From the NCBI RefSeq assembly GCF_000375345.1, contig NZ_AQXD01000002.1, positions 293,506-357,505 on the forward strand: a DNA stretch of 64,000 nt, read 5' to 3'. Numbering within the stretch: the stretch's first letter is position 1; each line of letters begins with the position of its first letter. The notes beneath the pieces are model-generated. The model was given only the letters and a program-made list of their open reading frames with translations. It did not search any database and was not told the DNA's origin. The DNA comes from Wohlfahrtiimonas chitiniclastica DSM 18708. GTDB taxonomy: Bacteria > Pseudomonadota > Gammaproteobacteria > Cardiobacteriales > Wohlfahrtiimonadaceae. Shown piece after piece: positions 47,126 to 56,869 of this stretch. Position numbers and translations under genes: made by a program.

Positions 47126-48163
47126 TTAAGTGAAATCAGCAGGGTTCTTAGCCTTACTTGCTGCAACTTCCGCATCAATGATGCCCGCTCGAACTAGCTG
47201 CATCAAGTGCTGATCAAGGGTTTGCATGCCAAAGGATTGGCCAGTTTGAATCGCAGAATACATCTGTGCAATTTTATCTTCACGAATCAGATTTCGAATT
47301 GCATTTGTACCCATAAGGATTTCCCAAGCAGCCACACGACCGCCGCCTTTTTTCTTCAAAAGTGATTGCGCAACAACGGCTTGCAAAGACTCAGATAACA
47401 TTGAACGAACCAATGGTTTTTCACCTTCTGGGAAAACGTCAATGATACGGTCGATGGTCTTCGCTGCCGATGTGGTATGGAGGGTACCAAATACTAAGTG
47501 ACCCGTTTCCGCAGCGGTTAAGGCTAAACGAATGGTTTCTAAGTCACGAAGCTCACCCACCAAGATAACGTCTGGATCTTCACGAAGAGCAGAGCGCAAT
47601 GCATTGTTAAACGAGAGAGTATCTCGATGCACTTCACGTTGGTTGATGAGTGATTTTCTTGGCGTGTGTACGAACTCAATCGGGTCTTCCACCGTCAAGA
47701 TATGGTAAGGATGATGCTTGTTTAGGTAGTCAATCATTGCAGCTAACGTCGTTGACTTACCTGAACCTGTGGGCCCTGTCACCAACACTAAACCGCGAGG
47801 CACCGAAACCATTTGGCGGAAAATGGCAGGCATGCCAAGTTCATCCATGGATTTAATGTTGTTAGGGATTGTTCTAAAAACAGCGCCAACGCCACGATTT
47901 TGGTGGAAGGCGTTGACACGGAAACGAGATAAACCAGGAACATCTACAGAGAAGTCAGCTTCTAACTCCGCATCAAAGGTTCTGCGCTGAGTATCATTCA
48001 TGATGCCATAAATCAAATCATAAACCATATCGTTATTGAGCGCAGGTGCATTGATTCTTGTTACGTCACCATCGATGCGCAGCAAAGGTGGCAATCCTGC
48101 TGACAAGTGCAAATCCGATGCCCCGGATTTGACCACAAATGTGAGTAGATCTGTAATGTTCAT
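47126..48163 (-). CDS. pilT: Type IV pilus retraction ATPase PilT
   Basis: Hexameric cytoplasmic ATPase that depolymerises type IV pili for twitching and DNA uptake. 345 aa. Walker A GPTGSGKSTT lies near 130-140; the Asp box region, Walker B (DPDVILVGELRDLETI) and His box (GHLVFGTLHTTSAAKTIDR) follow, and the C-terminal AIRNLIRE motif marks PilT. It lies downstream of hemL-rpe with a 60-base gap; pilU is not adjacent. A FimX-like pilus regulator is encoded 9 kb away in this window. Confidence 0.95.
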   Translation of the reverse strand: MNITDLLTFVVKSGASDLHLSAGLPPLLRIDGDVTRINAPALNNDMVYDLIYGIMNDTQRRTFDAELEADFSVDVPGLSRFRVNAFHQNRGVGAVFRTIPNNIKSMDELGMPAIFRQMVSVPRGLVLVTGPTGSGKSTTLAAMIDYLNKHHPYHILTVEDPIEFVHTPRKSLINQREVHRDTLSFNNALRSALREDPDVILVGELRDLETIRLALTAAETGHLVFGTLHTTSAAKTIDRIIDVFPEGEKPLVRSMLSESLQAVVAQSLLKKKGGGRVAAWEILMGTNAIRNLIREDKIAQMYSAIQTGQSFGMQTLDQHLMQLVRAGIIDAEVAASKAKNPADFT

Positions 48164-48223
48164 AATTTTCTCATTAGTTTTTTTAATAGAAATAACGCTC
48201 GTATTCTAAACGACAAAATAGCA

Positions 48224-48895
48224 TCAGTCTAATTTTGCATTTGATTTTAGTCGATTTATGATATCAACGTAATCTTTTTGCGTGAAAATCGCGCTGCCCG
48301 CCACGAAAGTATCCGCGCCTGCTTGAGAGATTTCTGCAATGTTATCGGCATTGACGCCGCCATCAATTTCAAGGCGAATGTCTAAGCCTTTTTCATCAAT
48401 GATTGCACGCAGCTGCTTTAATTTATCTAAGGCAGATGGGATGAATTTTTGTCCGCCAAAGCCCGGGTTCACACTCATCACCAGCACCATGTCTAAATAG
48501 TCCCAAACATGATCAAGCACATGGATAGAGGTTGCAGGATTCAACACCAAACCGGCTTTACAGCCCAATGATTTGATGAGTTGAAGGGAGCGATCCACAT
48601 GTAAAGAGGCTTCAGGATGGAATGTGATGTAGGTTGCACCAGCTTTTGCAAACGCTTCGATCATGCGATCGACCGGTGAAACCATCAAATGCACATCAAT
48701 GGGGGCAGTGACGCCATAATCACGCAATGCTTTACAGATCATCGGGCCAAACGTGAGGTTTTCCACATAGTGGTTGTCCATCACGTCAAAGTGAATGATG
48801 TCTGCGCCTGCATTTAATACAGCATCGACTTCCTCGCCTAAGCGAGCGAAGTCTGCGGATAAAATCGATGGGGCGATCCAAGGAGTTTGTTTCAT
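48224..48895 (-). CDS. rpe: Ribulose-phosphate 3-epimerase
   Basis: Interconverts ribulose-5-phosphate and xylulose-5-phosphate in the pentose phosphate pathway. A 223-aa TIM barrel: [33 protein letters not shown] (metal ligands), [19 protein letters not shown] and [11 protein letters not shown] are the family blocks. It starts 3 bases after the hemL stop, so both are coupled. Confidence 0.96.
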   Translation of the reverse strand: MKQTPWIAPSILSADFARLGEEVDAVLNAGADIIHFDVMDNHYVENLTFGPMICKALRDYGVTAPIDVHLMVSPVDRMIEAFAKAGATYITFHPEASLHVDRSLQLIKSLGCKAGLVLNPATSIHVLDHVWDYLDMVLVMSVNPGFGGQKFIPSALDKLKQLRAIIDEKGLDIRLEIDGGVNADNIAEISQAGADTFVAGSAIFTQKDYVDIINRLKSNAKLD

Positions 48896-48898
48896 GGG

Positions 48899-50182
48899 TT
48901 AACCTTTGATGTCTGCTAATGTTTCGTCGATGGCTTTGAGGGTTTGATCTAAATCTTCATACGTATGTGCATTCGATAAGAAACCTGCTTCAAATGCACT
49001 TGGCGCTAAATAGATGCCGCGCTCAAGTAAGCCATGATAGAACTGTTTGAAAAATTCGATGTCACTGGTGAGCGCATCTTTGTACGTGTTCACAGGTTGA
49101 TGGGTGAAGAATAAACCAAACATGCCGCACACGTGATTGATGTGGATGGGTAAATCATGTTTGGCAAAGATTTTGGCAATCCCATCCATTAAGTAATCGG
49201 TTTTGGCTTTGAGCTCATCATAAAAGCCCTCTTCAGACACCAATTCTAATGTGGCTAAACCTGCCGCCATGGCCACAGGATTACCGGACAATGTGCCAGC
49301 TTGATACACCGCACCATTTGGGGATAAATGCGCCATAATCTCAGCTTTACCACCAAAAGCGCCCACGGGCATGCCACCGCCAATCACTTTACCGAAGGTT
49401 GATAAGTCAGGCGTGATGTTAAATAAGCCTTGGGCGGAATGTTTGTGTACACGAAAACCGGTCATCACTTCATCCATGATGAACACAGCGCCTGCCTCTG
49501 TACAGCAATCACGAATGGTTTGTAAGAATTCACGTGACGGTGGAATGCAGTTCATGTTGCCGGCAATCGGTTCAACGATCACGCATGCAATTTCATTGCC
49601 ATATTTGGCAAAGGCTTCTTTGAGCTCTTCAGGATTGTTGTATTCAAGCACGATGGTGTGCTGCGTTAAATCAGCTGGTACGCCCGGTGATGATGGCTCA
49701 GCAAAGGTCAATAAACCAGAACCAGCTTTCACTAAAAGCGAATCTGAATGGCCATGATAGCAGCCTTCAAATTTGATGATTTTGTTGCGGCCAGTGTAAC
49801 CACGGGCTAAACGGATGGCGCTCATGGTGGCTTCTGTGCCTGAGCTTACCATGCGCACGCTGTCCATTGAAGGAATGATCTCAAGAACTTTTTTGGCCAA
49901 TGCGGTTTCAGAAACGGTGGGCGCACCAAAAGAGAGGCCATTTTTTGCGGTTTCCACAACGGCTTCAATCACTTTAGGATGCGCATGCCCCACGATCATC
50001 GGGCCCCATGAACCCACATAATCGATGTATTTTTTATCATTGACATCATAAACATAAGCGCCTTCACCCTTTTTGAAAAACACAGGTGCACCACCCACTT
50101 GTTTAAATGCGCGCACAGGAGAGTTCACGCCGCCAGGAATGTATTGTTGTGCTTCTTCGTAAAGTGCTTCAAAACTGACCAT
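48899..50182 (-). CDS. hemL: Glutamate-1-semialdehyde 2,1-aminomutase
   Basis: PLP enzyme making 5-aminolevulinate in the C5 heme pathway. The 427-aa protein has [16 protein letters not shown] at the N-terminus, [40 protein letters not shown] and the PLP-lysine segment [18 protein letters not shown]. First of hemL-rpe and probably pilT. The ATG has a weak upstream ribosome site (GAAGGTTGAGAA). Confidence 0.97.
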   Translation of the reverse strand: MVSFEALYEEAQQYIPGGVNSPVRAFKQVGGAPVFFKKGEGAYVYDVNDKKYIDYVGSWGPMIVGHAHPKVIEAVVETAKNGLSFGAPTVSETALAKKVLEIIPSMDSVRMVSSGTEATMSAIRLARGYTGRNKIIKFEGCYHGHSDSLLVKAGSGLLTFAEPSSPGVPADLTQHTIVLEYNNPEELKEAFAKYGNEIACVIVEPIAGNMNCIPPSREFLQTIRDCCTEAGAVFIMDEVMTGFRVHKHSAQGLFNITPDLSTFGKVIGGGMPVGAFGGKAEIMAHLSPNGAVYQAGTLSGNPVAMAAGLATLELVSEEGFYDELKAKTDYLMDGIAKIFAKHDLPIHINHVCGMFGLFFTHQPVNTYKDALTSDIEFFKQFYHGLLERGIYLAPSAFEAGFLSNAHTYEDLDQTLKAIDETLADIKG

Positions 50183-50324
50183 TTCTCAACCTTCAAAACT
50201 TAGAAATAAAGCTAATATTCTAGCAAAATTAATTAAGATTTAATTGTTAAATTAAAATGAAGTACAATAACCAACACTATGTGTATTAATGATTGATGAA
50301 TTTTAAATTAATTGGATGAATTTT

Positions 50325-50639
50325 ATGTCAGAAGCAATGAAGAATATTGTTGAAACAACCTTAGATGATATGAAAGGTGTGGATATTAAAGTATTCGATG
50401 TCAGCGAAATTGTGAAGTATACCGACTGGGCTGTGATTGTTACAGGGACTTCCTCAACTCACCTCAAAGCGATGGCCAATAAGCTTGAAATCAATATGAA
50501 AGAGCAAGGTCATACTGTGATCGGCATTGAAGGCGTGGAAAGCGGCAACTGGGTGTTACAAGATTATGGTGACATCGTGGTGCACATCATGACTAAAGAT
50601 GCGCGTGAGTTTTATCAGTTAGAAAAATTGTTCATCTAG
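50325..50639 (+). CDS. rsfS: Ribosome silencing factor RsfS
   Basis: Binds L14 on the 50S subunit and blocks subunit joining in stationary phase or starvation. About 104 aa: LDDMKGVDIKVFDVSEI, TDWAVIVTGTSSTHLKAMA, GIEGVESGNWVLQDYGDIVVHIM and the C-terminal YQLEKLF are the conserved blocks. An ATG three codons upstream (50316) is possible; 50325 has GGA at better spacing. rlmH begins one base after the stop, a common pair. Confidence 0.94.
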   Translation: MSEAMKNIVETTLDDMKGVDIKVFDVSEIVKYTDWAVIVTGTSSTHLKAMANKLEINMKEQGHTVIGIEGVESGNWVLQDYGDIVVHIMTKDAREFYQLEKLFI

Positions 50640-50640
50640 T

Positions 50641-51111
50641 ATGATTGTTCACCTCATTGCCATTGGCAACAATATGCCAAGTTGGGTGAAAGAAGGCTTT
50701 GATGAGTATCAAAGCCGTCTTCGTAATGAAGTGCAACTCAAAATGGTGGAAATTCCCGCCCAAGCTCGCAAGAAAAATGCAGACATCTCTAAAATCCTCA
50801 AAGAAGAGGGGCAAAAGATGCTTGCCGCCGTGCCAAAAGGTGCGCGCATTGTGGGGCTTGATGTGGTGGGTAAAGCGGTGACAACGCCAGAGTTGAGCCA
50901 AATGATGGCCGGCTGGTTGCAAGGTGGCACTGATATTGCGTTATTGATTGGCGGGCCTGAAGGTTTTTCTGATGACGTCAAGCAGAGCTTTCAGCAGAGC
51001 ATTTCTCTATCGAAATTGACGTTGCCACATCCGATGGTGCGCATTTTGGTGGCAGAGCAGTTGTTTCGCGCTTGGAGCATTTTGCATAATCATCCGTATC
51101 ACCGTGAATAA
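50641..51111 (+). CDS. rlmH: 23S rRNA (pseudouridine1915-N3)-methyltransferase RlmH
   Basis: SPOUT methyltransferase that modifies pseudouridine 1915 in helix 69 of 23S rRNA. The 156-aa protein ends with the knot motifs ALLIGGPEGF and LTLPHPMVRILVAEQLFRAWSI, followed by HPYHRE, the RlmH signature. It lies one base after rsfS; both act on the 50S subunit. Confidence 0.96.
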   Translation: MIVHLIAIGNNMPSWVKEGFDEYQSRLRNEVQLKMVEIPAQARKKNADISKILKEEGQKMLAAVPKGARIVGLDVVGKAVTTPELSQMMAGWLQGGTDIALLIGGPEGFSDDVKQSFQQSISLSKLTLPHPMVRILVAEQLFRAWSILHNHPYHRE

Positions 51112-51126
51112 TTGAAACGAGATATA

Positions 51127-51157
51127 AAAAAAGCCTGATCATTGATCAGGCTTTTTT
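51127..51157. terminator. Bidirectional terminator between rlmH and fabB
   Basis: AAAAAAGCCTGATC and GATCAGGCTTTTTT form a perfect 14-bp stem with loop ATT and A/T flanks. Confidence 0.94.
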
Positions 51158-51170
51158 GTTGTGGGATGCA

Positions 51171-52391
51171 TTAACCTTTATAACGGCTGAGCACCACAGT
51201 TGCGTTTGTACCACCAAAGCCAAAGCTGTTGCTCATGATGTTATTGATCTCAACATCTTCCACTTTTTTGCGGATGATTGGGAAGTTTTCCAATAAAGGA
51301 TCAATGTGATCAATGTGCATGCTTGCTTGAAGGAAATTGTTTTCCATCATCAGAAGGGAATAGATCACTTCATTCACACCGGCTGCGCCTAACGCATGGC
51401 CTGTTTGTGATTTTGTTGAAGAGATCATTGGGAATTTATCCCCAAATACACGCTCAACGGCCATGATTTCAGGAATGTCACCGGCAGGTGTTGATGTGCC
51501 GTGTGCATTGATGTAATCAATCGGGCCTTCAACGGTGGCCAATGCTTGACGCATACAGCGCTCTGCGCCTTCACCACTTGGGGCAACCATGTCATAACCA
51601 TCAGACGTTGCGCCGTAACCGGTGATTTCTGCATAGATGTGTGCACCACGCGCTAATGCGTGTTCTAACTCTTCAACCACCACGATGCCGCCACCGCCAG
51701 AGATCACAAAACCATCACGGTCACGATCATATGGACGCGATGCCACAGATGGATTGTCATTGTATTTAGAAGACAATGCGCCCATTGCATCGAACATTGC
51801 GCTCATAAATGGGTGCAACTCTTCACCGCCACCGGCAAAGATCACATCTTGTTTACCCAATTGGATTTGCTCAACAGCATTACCAATACAGTGTGCAGAT
51901 GTAGAGCACGCTGAGCTGATGGAATAGTTCACACCTTTGATTTTAAACGGCGTGGCTAAACATGCAGATACAGTAGAGCCCATTGTGCGAGTCACCATGT
52001 AAGGACCCATTTTTTTCGTGGCACCTGTTTTGCGCATGCTATCGACGGCATCAATTTGATTGCGCGTCGATGCACCACCCGAACCCACGATTAAACCTGT
52101 GCGTTCATTCGAAACCATTTCAGGGGGTAATTTTGAGTCTTCAATCGCTTGCTCCATCGCTAAATAAGCGTATGCCGCAGCATCTGCCATAAAGCGGAAA
52201 GTTTTACGATCAATATGCTCAGCAGGATTGATGCGAATCGCACCGTGAACATGGGATCTAAAACCGAGATCAGCCATCTCTTGAGAGAATTCAATACCTG
52301 ACTTACCTGATTTGAGAGACTCTAATACTTCTTCTTTGTTGTTTCCGATACTAGAAATAATCCCAAGACCTGTGATAACAACACGTCTCAT
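51171..52391 (-). CDS. fabB: Beta-ketoacyl-ACP synthase I
   Basis: Condensing enzyme that elongates unsaturated and saturated acyl-ACPs. 406 aa. The nucleophile is in [11 protein letters not shown], and the two histidines are in [11 protein letters not shown] and [12 protein letters not shown]; the C-terminal [15 protein letters not shown] is typical. GGAGAAA precedes the ATG. It follows fabA by 17 bases, the normal fabAB pair for anaerobic unsaturated fatty acid synthesis. Confidence 0.96.
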   Translation of the reverse strand: MRRVVITGLGIISSIGNNKEEVLESLKSGKSGIEFSQEMADLGFRSHVHGAIRINPAEHIDRKTFRFMADAAAYAYLAMEQAIEDSKLPPEMVSNERTGLIVGSGGASTRNQIDAVDSMRKTGATKKMGPYMVTRTMGSTVSACLATPFKIKGVNYSISSACSTSAHCIGNAVEQIQLGKQDVIFAGGGEELHPFMSAMFDAMGALSSKYNDNPSVASRPYDRDRDGFVISGGGGIVVVEELEHALARGAHIYAEITGYGATSDGYDMVAPSGEGAERCMRQALATVEGPIDYINAHGTSTPAGDIPEIMAVERVFGDKFPMISSTKSQTGHALGAAGVNEVIYSLLMMENNFLQASMHIDHIDPLLENFPIIRKKVEDVEINNIMSNSFGFGGTNATVVLSRYKG

Positions 52392-52408
52392 AATGTTTCT
52401 CCTAAACG

Positions 52409-52924
52409 TTAAAAATTATCTGTTGAGGTAAAAAGACCAACTTTGAGGTCATGTCCTGTGTAGATGATTTTACCATCTACGGATAAAGTCGCATCTGCAA
52501 TACCCATCGTCAATTTGCGCAAAATAACACGTTTCATGTGAATGTGGTAAGTTATTTTTTTTGCGGTGGGTAAGACTTGACCGGAGAATTTCACTTCGCC
52601 ACAACCAAGTGCACGGCCGCGACCAATGCCGCCTTTCCAGCCTAAATAGAAGCCAACCAATTGCCACATTGCATCTAAGCCAAGGCAACCTGGCATGACG
52701 CTATCGCCAATAAAATGACAAGGGAAAAACCATAAATCGGGATTGATGTCGAGTTCAGCGACGATTAAACCTTTATTGTAGTTGCCACCATCTTCAGTGA
52801 TTTCCACAATGCGATCACACATCAACATTGGTGGCATTGGCAATTGTGCATTGCCTTCACCAAATAAGTTGCCTTTTGCGCATTCAATCAGTTCTTCTTT
52901 GGTATAACTTGCTTGTTTTGTCAC
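52409..52924 (-). CDS. fabA: 3-hydroxydecanoyl-ACP dehydratase/isomerase
   Basis: Dehydrates 3-hydroxydecanoyl-ACP and isomerises trans-2 to cis-3-decenoyl-ACP, the branch point to unsaturated fatty acids. 171 aa; the active-site histidine lies in [22 protein letters not shown]. The start is GTG at 52924 with AAGGAA 6 bases upstream. It lies 47 bases after the glycosyltransferase gene; TATAAT-like sequence in that gap may give fabAB its own promoter. Confidence 0.96.
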   Translation of the reverse strand: MTKQASYTKEELIECAKGNLFGEGNAQLPMPPMLMCDRIVEITEDGGNYNKGLIVAELDINPDLWFFPCHFIGDSVMPGCLGLDAMWQLVGFYLGWKGGIGRGRALGCGEVKFSGQVLPTAKKITYHIHMKRVILRKLTMGIADATLSVDGKIIYTGHDLKVGLFTSTDNF

Positions 52925-52971
52925 ATCAATTCCTTTGAAAATAGTGGATATTCAATTATAAAATCCGATGA

Positions 52972-53991
52972 TTATACTGTTTTATCGGATGGATTGAAAA
53001 TGGTTTGGTAGTGATTAAGGACGTCATTTGCCGTGATTTGGTCAATTTTATTGTCATTTCCAAAATTTTTGGCCTCAAGCACGGTGACTTTTTCCCCGTA
53101 AGGCTTCGATTGTGTTGGATTTGTCGGGCCAAAGAGGGCGATGACGGGCGCATCACTTGCCGCTGCAAAGTGTGCGATGCCGGTATCATTGGCCACAATG
53201 AGCTCGGCGCCATTGAGCCAATAGGGAATGTCTAACAGTGCAGTTTGATCGCATAAATTGATGATGCGCTCATCGCTGTCGGCGATTTGTTTGCAGATTT
53301 CCGCTTCACTGCCGGCGCCAAGGACTAAAATGCGCGTCACATAATTGTGATTGAACAATAATTGCGCAAGTTCCATAAAACGCTCAGGATGCCAACGTTT
53401 TTCGGGATGCTGTGGGCTGCAACCGGGCACAAAAACGGCAAACGCATGATTTTCTAATAAATGCTGCTTTTTCTCTTCGATGCGCGCGATGATTTCAGGC
53501 GATGCAATGATGCGGGGGCGCGTACTTGTGCGAACCACGCCCACACTTTTAAGGGCGGCATAAAAACGATCAACAACGTGATTGTTTTCAATGTCATGGG
53601 TTTTAATGTGATTGTCATAACACCAATGGCGGCTGCGTCCAATGATGGTTGCGCGAGTAAAGCGGAGAGTTTTTGCCGCAGAGAGCAGCATGCGGGAGCG
53701 ATCACTGTTTTGTAGATCAATGATCAGATCATAATTTTCTTGTTTTAATGTGGTGAGCCAACGCCAAGTGGCGCCAAAGCCCTGTTTTCTGAGTTTAAAG
53801 TCAATGAGTTGATGAAAACGATCATCATGCGCAAAGAGCTGATGCCACGGCGGGAGCACATTTAAATCAATCTTTGCGTGTGGAAATGTGGCTTTAATGT
53901 CATCAAAGGTGCTGCTTGCGAGCACGCAATCGCCCATCGCGCTCCATTGAATGATCAAAATGCGGCGATAATCTTTCACAAGGTTATTCAT
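52972..53991 (-). CDS. Glycosyltransferase family 9 (heptosyltransferase-like)
   Basis: A 339-aa GT-B enzyme likely adding heptose or a related sugar to the lipopolysaccharide core. RILIIQWSAMGDCVLASSTFDDIK and the WHQLFAHDDR segment fit the ADP-heptose acceptor half; VFVPGCSPQHPEKRWHPERFMELAQLL and the DTGIAHFAAASDAPVIALFGPTNPTQSKPYG donor motif are strong GT9 marks. The frame opens 29 codons earlier, but the ATG at 53991 starts the conserved domain and overlaps the acyltransferase stop by 8 bases. Which heptosyltransferase (WaaC, F or Q type) cannot be said. Confidence 0.88.
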   Translation of the reverse strand: MNNLVKDYRRILIIQWSAMGDCVLASSTFDDIKATFPHAKIDLNVLPPWHQLFAHDDRFHQLIDFKLRKQGFGATWRWLTTLKQENYDLIIDLQNSDRSRMLLSAAKTLRFTRATIIGRSRHWCYDNHIKTHDIENNHVVDRFYAALKSVGVVRTSTRPRIIASPEIIARIEEKKQHLLENHAFAVFVPGCSPQHPEKRWHPERFMELAQLLFNHNYVTRILVLGAGSEAEICKQIADSDERIINLCDQTALLDIPYWLNGAELIVANDTGIAHFAAASDAPVIALFGPTNPTQSKPYGEKVTVLEAKNFGNDNKIDQITANDVLNHYQTIFNPSDKTV

Positions 53992-54886
53992 AGAGATCCT
54001 TTTCACCTTCAGGGCGAGTTTTAAAGCGCCGATGCGCCCATAAATATTGCTCAGGGGCCTCCATGATCCATGATTCAAACATTTTATTCAAACGCTCGCA
54101 ATCTTCAACAGGCGACTCAGAAGGGAAATGATCAAGAGCAGGGAGGATCTTCACGCGGTATTGATTGCCTTCACGAATGCAATAATAAGGCAGCACTTTA
54201 GCTTTGCCCACTTTTGCCATTTGGGAGGTCGCGGTGATCATCAATGCTTTGACGCCAAAGAAATCCACAAACACATGATCGCTGCCGCCATAGTTTTGAT
54301 CAGGCGCATACCAAAGCAGTTTGCCTTGGCGAAGGAGTTTGATGGTTTTGCGGATTTCGTTGCGATTGACGGGCTCATTTTGTGATTGAGCGGTGCGCAT
54401 TTTAAATTGGCGCTCTTCATATGCGCGGTTTTTGTGCTGACGATACATCGCCACAAATGGGGTTTTGAGCGTAATGGCACGTGCCCCAAGCTCAAGGTTG
54501 CAAAAGTGCACAGTCAATAACAGCGCACCTTCACCTGAGGCTTTCACGGCGTCTAAATTCTCTAACCCTTCATAGGTGAAGAGTTTTTTGACCTGTGCCT
54601 CAGGTTTTAACCAAGCGGCTAAAGTTTCAAAGATGCCCATGCCAAGGGCATTAAAATTCTCTTTAACGAGCTCGGTTTGCGCATCTTGAGATAAATCAGG
54701 GAAGCACAACGCGATGTTGCGCTCCACAATGTGGCGGCGTTTTTTCGCCACATAATACGAGAGCTTGCCAACGCCTTTGCCTGCGGCTAATAAGATGGGC
54801 ATTGGCAATCTCGCAATGTATTTGCCAACCCAGAAGCCTAAGGCAATCGCATGATCTTTAATCCAGTTCGGCTTATGGTATTGCAT
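53984..54886 (-). CDS. LpxL/HtrB-family Kdo2-lipid A acyltransferase
   Basis: A 300-aa membrane-anchored lysophospholipid acyltransferase-type enzyme that adds a secondary acyl chain to lipid A. One N-terminal membrane segment; the HX4E-type catalytic motif appears as TVHFCNLELGAR, and APDQNYG with DFFGVKALMITATSQMAK matches the family. LpxL and LpxM types cannot be separated with confidence. It begins 2 bases after the gpt stop and overlaps the GT9 gene, so this is an envelope operon. Confidence 0.88.
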   Translation of the reverse strand: MQYHKPNWIKDHAIALGFWVGKYIARLPMPILLAAGKGVGKLSYYVAKKRRHIVERNIALCFPDLSQDAQTELVKENFNALGMGIFETLAAWLKPEAQVKKLFTYEGLENLDAVKASGEGALLLTVHFCNLELGARAITLKTPFVAMYRQHKNRAYEERQFKMRTAQSQNEPVNRNEIRKTIKLLRQGKLLWYAPDQNYGGSDHVFVDFFGVKALMITATSQMAKVGKAKVLPYYCIREGNQYRVKILPALDHFPSESPVEDCERLNKMFESWIMEAPEQYLWAHRRFKTRPEGEKDLYE

Positions 54887-54888
54887 GA

Positions 54889-55365
54889 TTACTGTTTGTT
54901 TTGATCACAAATTGGGGCAATAAAATGTACGGCTGTGTCCCAAGGTTGCTCGATCCATGTATCTTGTGACACATCGATGACGTTAAAGTCCACCAATGGT
55001 TTGCCTTGTGGTTTGGCAAAGATGGTGACGAAGTAAGCTTTTGGATACAATTGACGGATCAATTTTGCCGTATTGCCAGAGTCCACTAAGTCATCAATGA
55101 TGACAAAGCCTTCGCCTTCATTCGGTAAATTGCACTCTTTAACGAGTTGCATGTCTGTTTGCTGTTGATATTCGTGGTAGCTTGCAATGCACAAGGTATC
55201 CACGTAACGAATGTTCAATTCGCGCGCAACGATCGCAGAAGGCACTAAACCACCACGACTGACCGCAATGATCCCTTTCCACTCTTGACGTTCGATTAAA
55301 TGTTGAGATAAAGCTTTCCCGTGAACTTGGAGCATATCCCAAGTAACTAAATATTTTTTCGACAT
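54889..55365 (-). CDS. gpt: Xanthine-guanine phosphoribosyltransferase
   Basis: Purine salvage enzyme making XMP or GMP from PRPP. 158 aa with [36 protein letters not shown], the PRPP loop [14 protein letters not shown], and the C-terminal [10 protein letters not shown] block. An open frame runs 78 codons farther upstream into the divergent rimO region, but the ATG at 55365 has GGAAA before it and gives the E. coli length. First gene of the gpt-acyltransferase-glycosyltransferase-fabAB run. Confidence 0.95.
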   Translation of the reverse strand: MSKKYLVTWDMLQVHGKALSQHLIERQEWKGIIAVSRGGLVPSAIVARELNIRYVDTLCIASYHEYQQQTDMQLVKECNLPNEGEGFVIIDDLVDSGNTAKLIRQLYPKAYFVTIFAKPQGKPLVDFNVIDVSQDTWIEQPWDTAVHFIAPICDQNKQ

Positions 55366-55488
55366 TTTGGTTTCCAGTAGATGAGGTTCTGATATAAAAT
55401 AGCCGGTTATTATAGTTTTTTTTCTTTGATTACACCAGTCAAAACATTTGCTGATTTGACGGGTGATCTTTTTTTGTAAGGTTAGACA

Positions 55489-56805
55489 GTGACTACTCCT
55501 AAGATTGGCTTTGTTTCGCTCGGTTGCCCAAAAGCATTGGTTGACTCCGAATATATCTTGACGCAATTGCGTACTGAAGGATATGAAATCGTTCCACAAT
55601 ACAATGATGCAGACCTCGTTGTGGTCAACACTTGTGGCTTTATTGATTCAGCGGTGCAAGAGAGCTTAGATGCCATTGGTGAAGCGTTAGATGAAAATGG
55701 CAAAGTGATTGTCACAGGTTGTTTAGGTGCAAAAGCGGACACCATTTTGGAAAAGTATCCAAATGTATTGAGTGTGACAGGTCCGCATGCATTCCAAGAA
55801 TTGATGGGCGCTGTGCATCATCATTTGCCAAAGCCGCACGATCCCTTCATGGATTTGGTGCCACAAGCGGGCATTAAATTGACGCCACGCCATTATGCAT
55901 ACCTTAAAATTGCAGAAGGGTGTAATCACAGCTGTACGTTCTGCATCATTCCGACGATGCGCGGTAAACATCAATCATATCCTGTGGAAAATGTCTTGTC
56001 ACAGGCGAAAAAATTGGTGAATTCAGGTGTGAAAGAGCTATTGGTGGTGGCGCAAGATACGAGCGCTTATGGCGTGGATGTGAAATATAAAACAGGTTTT
56101 GCCGATGGCACACCTGTCAGAACGCACATTCAAAACCTTTGTGAAGAACTTGGTAAACTGGATGCATGGGTGCGTTTACACTACATCTATCCTTATCCGC
56201 ATGTTGATCATTTGATTCCATTGATGGCAGAAGGCAAAATTTTGCCGTACATCGATGTGCCCATGCAACATGCGTCCCCACGCATTTTAAAAGCCATGAA
56301 GCGCCCCGCCAATAGTGAAAATATGTTGATGCGCATCAAAAAATGGCGCGAAATTTGCCCTGAAATTACCATTCGCTCAACTTTCATTGTTGGCTTCCCA
56401 GGGGAAACGGAAGAAGAGTTCCAAATGCTTTTAGATTTCATTGAAGAAGCACGTTTAGATCGCGTGGGGGCATTCATTTATTCACCGGTGGAAGGCGCGC
56501 CAGCAAATGACATCGCAGAACTCATTCCGGTGGAGATTCAAGAAGAGCGCTTAGGTCGCTTTATGGAGCTTCAAGCGCGCATTTCTGCAGAGAAATTGGC
56601 GCTTAAAGTGGGTCAGACGTTAGAAGTATTGGTGGATGACTTTGATGCTGACAATGGCGTGGCCATTGGCCGCACAAAAGCCGATGCCCCTGAAATTGAT
56701 GGCTTGGTTTACATCGATGGCGCCGATGCATCGTGCGTTGGTAAAATTGTCAATGTATTGATCGATGAAGCGGACACCTATGATTTATATGGTGAGCTCA
56801 TCTAA
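55489..56805 (+). CDS. rimO: Ribosomal protein S12 methylthiotransferase RimO
   Basis: Radical SAM enzyme that methylthiolates Asp88 of ribosomal protein S12. Three domains in 438 aa: an N-terminal MTTase domain with cysteines in [19 protein letters not shown] and VTGCLGA; the radical SAM domain with [11 protein letters not shown]; and a C-terminal TRAM domain (~375-437). The N-terminal LGCPK and the acidic surroundings favour RimO over MiaB. The start is GTG at 55489, with AAGG upstream. Divergent from gpt. Confidence 0.95.
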   Translation: MTTPKIGFVSLGCPKALVDSEYILTQLRTEGYEIVPQYNDADLVVVNTCGFIDSAVQESLDAIGEALDENGKVIVTGCLGAKADTILEKYPNVLSVTGPHAFQELMGAVHHHLPKPHDPFMDLVPQAGIKLTPRHYAYLKIAEGCNHSCTFCIIPTMRGKHQSYPVENVLSQAKKLVNSGVKELLVVAQDTSAYGVDVKYKTGFADGTPVRTHIQNLCEELGKLDAWVRLHYIYPYPHVDHLIPLMAEGKILPYIDVPMQHASPRILKAMKRPANSENMLMRIKKWREICPEITIRSTFIVGFPGETEEEFQMLLDFIEEARLDRVGAFIYSPVEGAPANDIAELIPVEIQEERLGRFMELQARISAEKLALKVGQTLEVLVDDFDADNGVAIGRTKADAPEIDGLVYIDGADASCVGKIVNVLIDEADTYDLYGELI

Positions 56806-56869
56806 CATGAGTTTTGTGCCGAATTAAGCTACACTATGACAGTTAAAATTTAGAAATGGGTAATTAATA

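Noticed and set aside
55366..55599. 78-codon N-terminal extension of gpt
   Set aside because: The extension crosses the start of rimO on the other strand, has no homology to the family, and the internal ATG gives the exact E. coli length.
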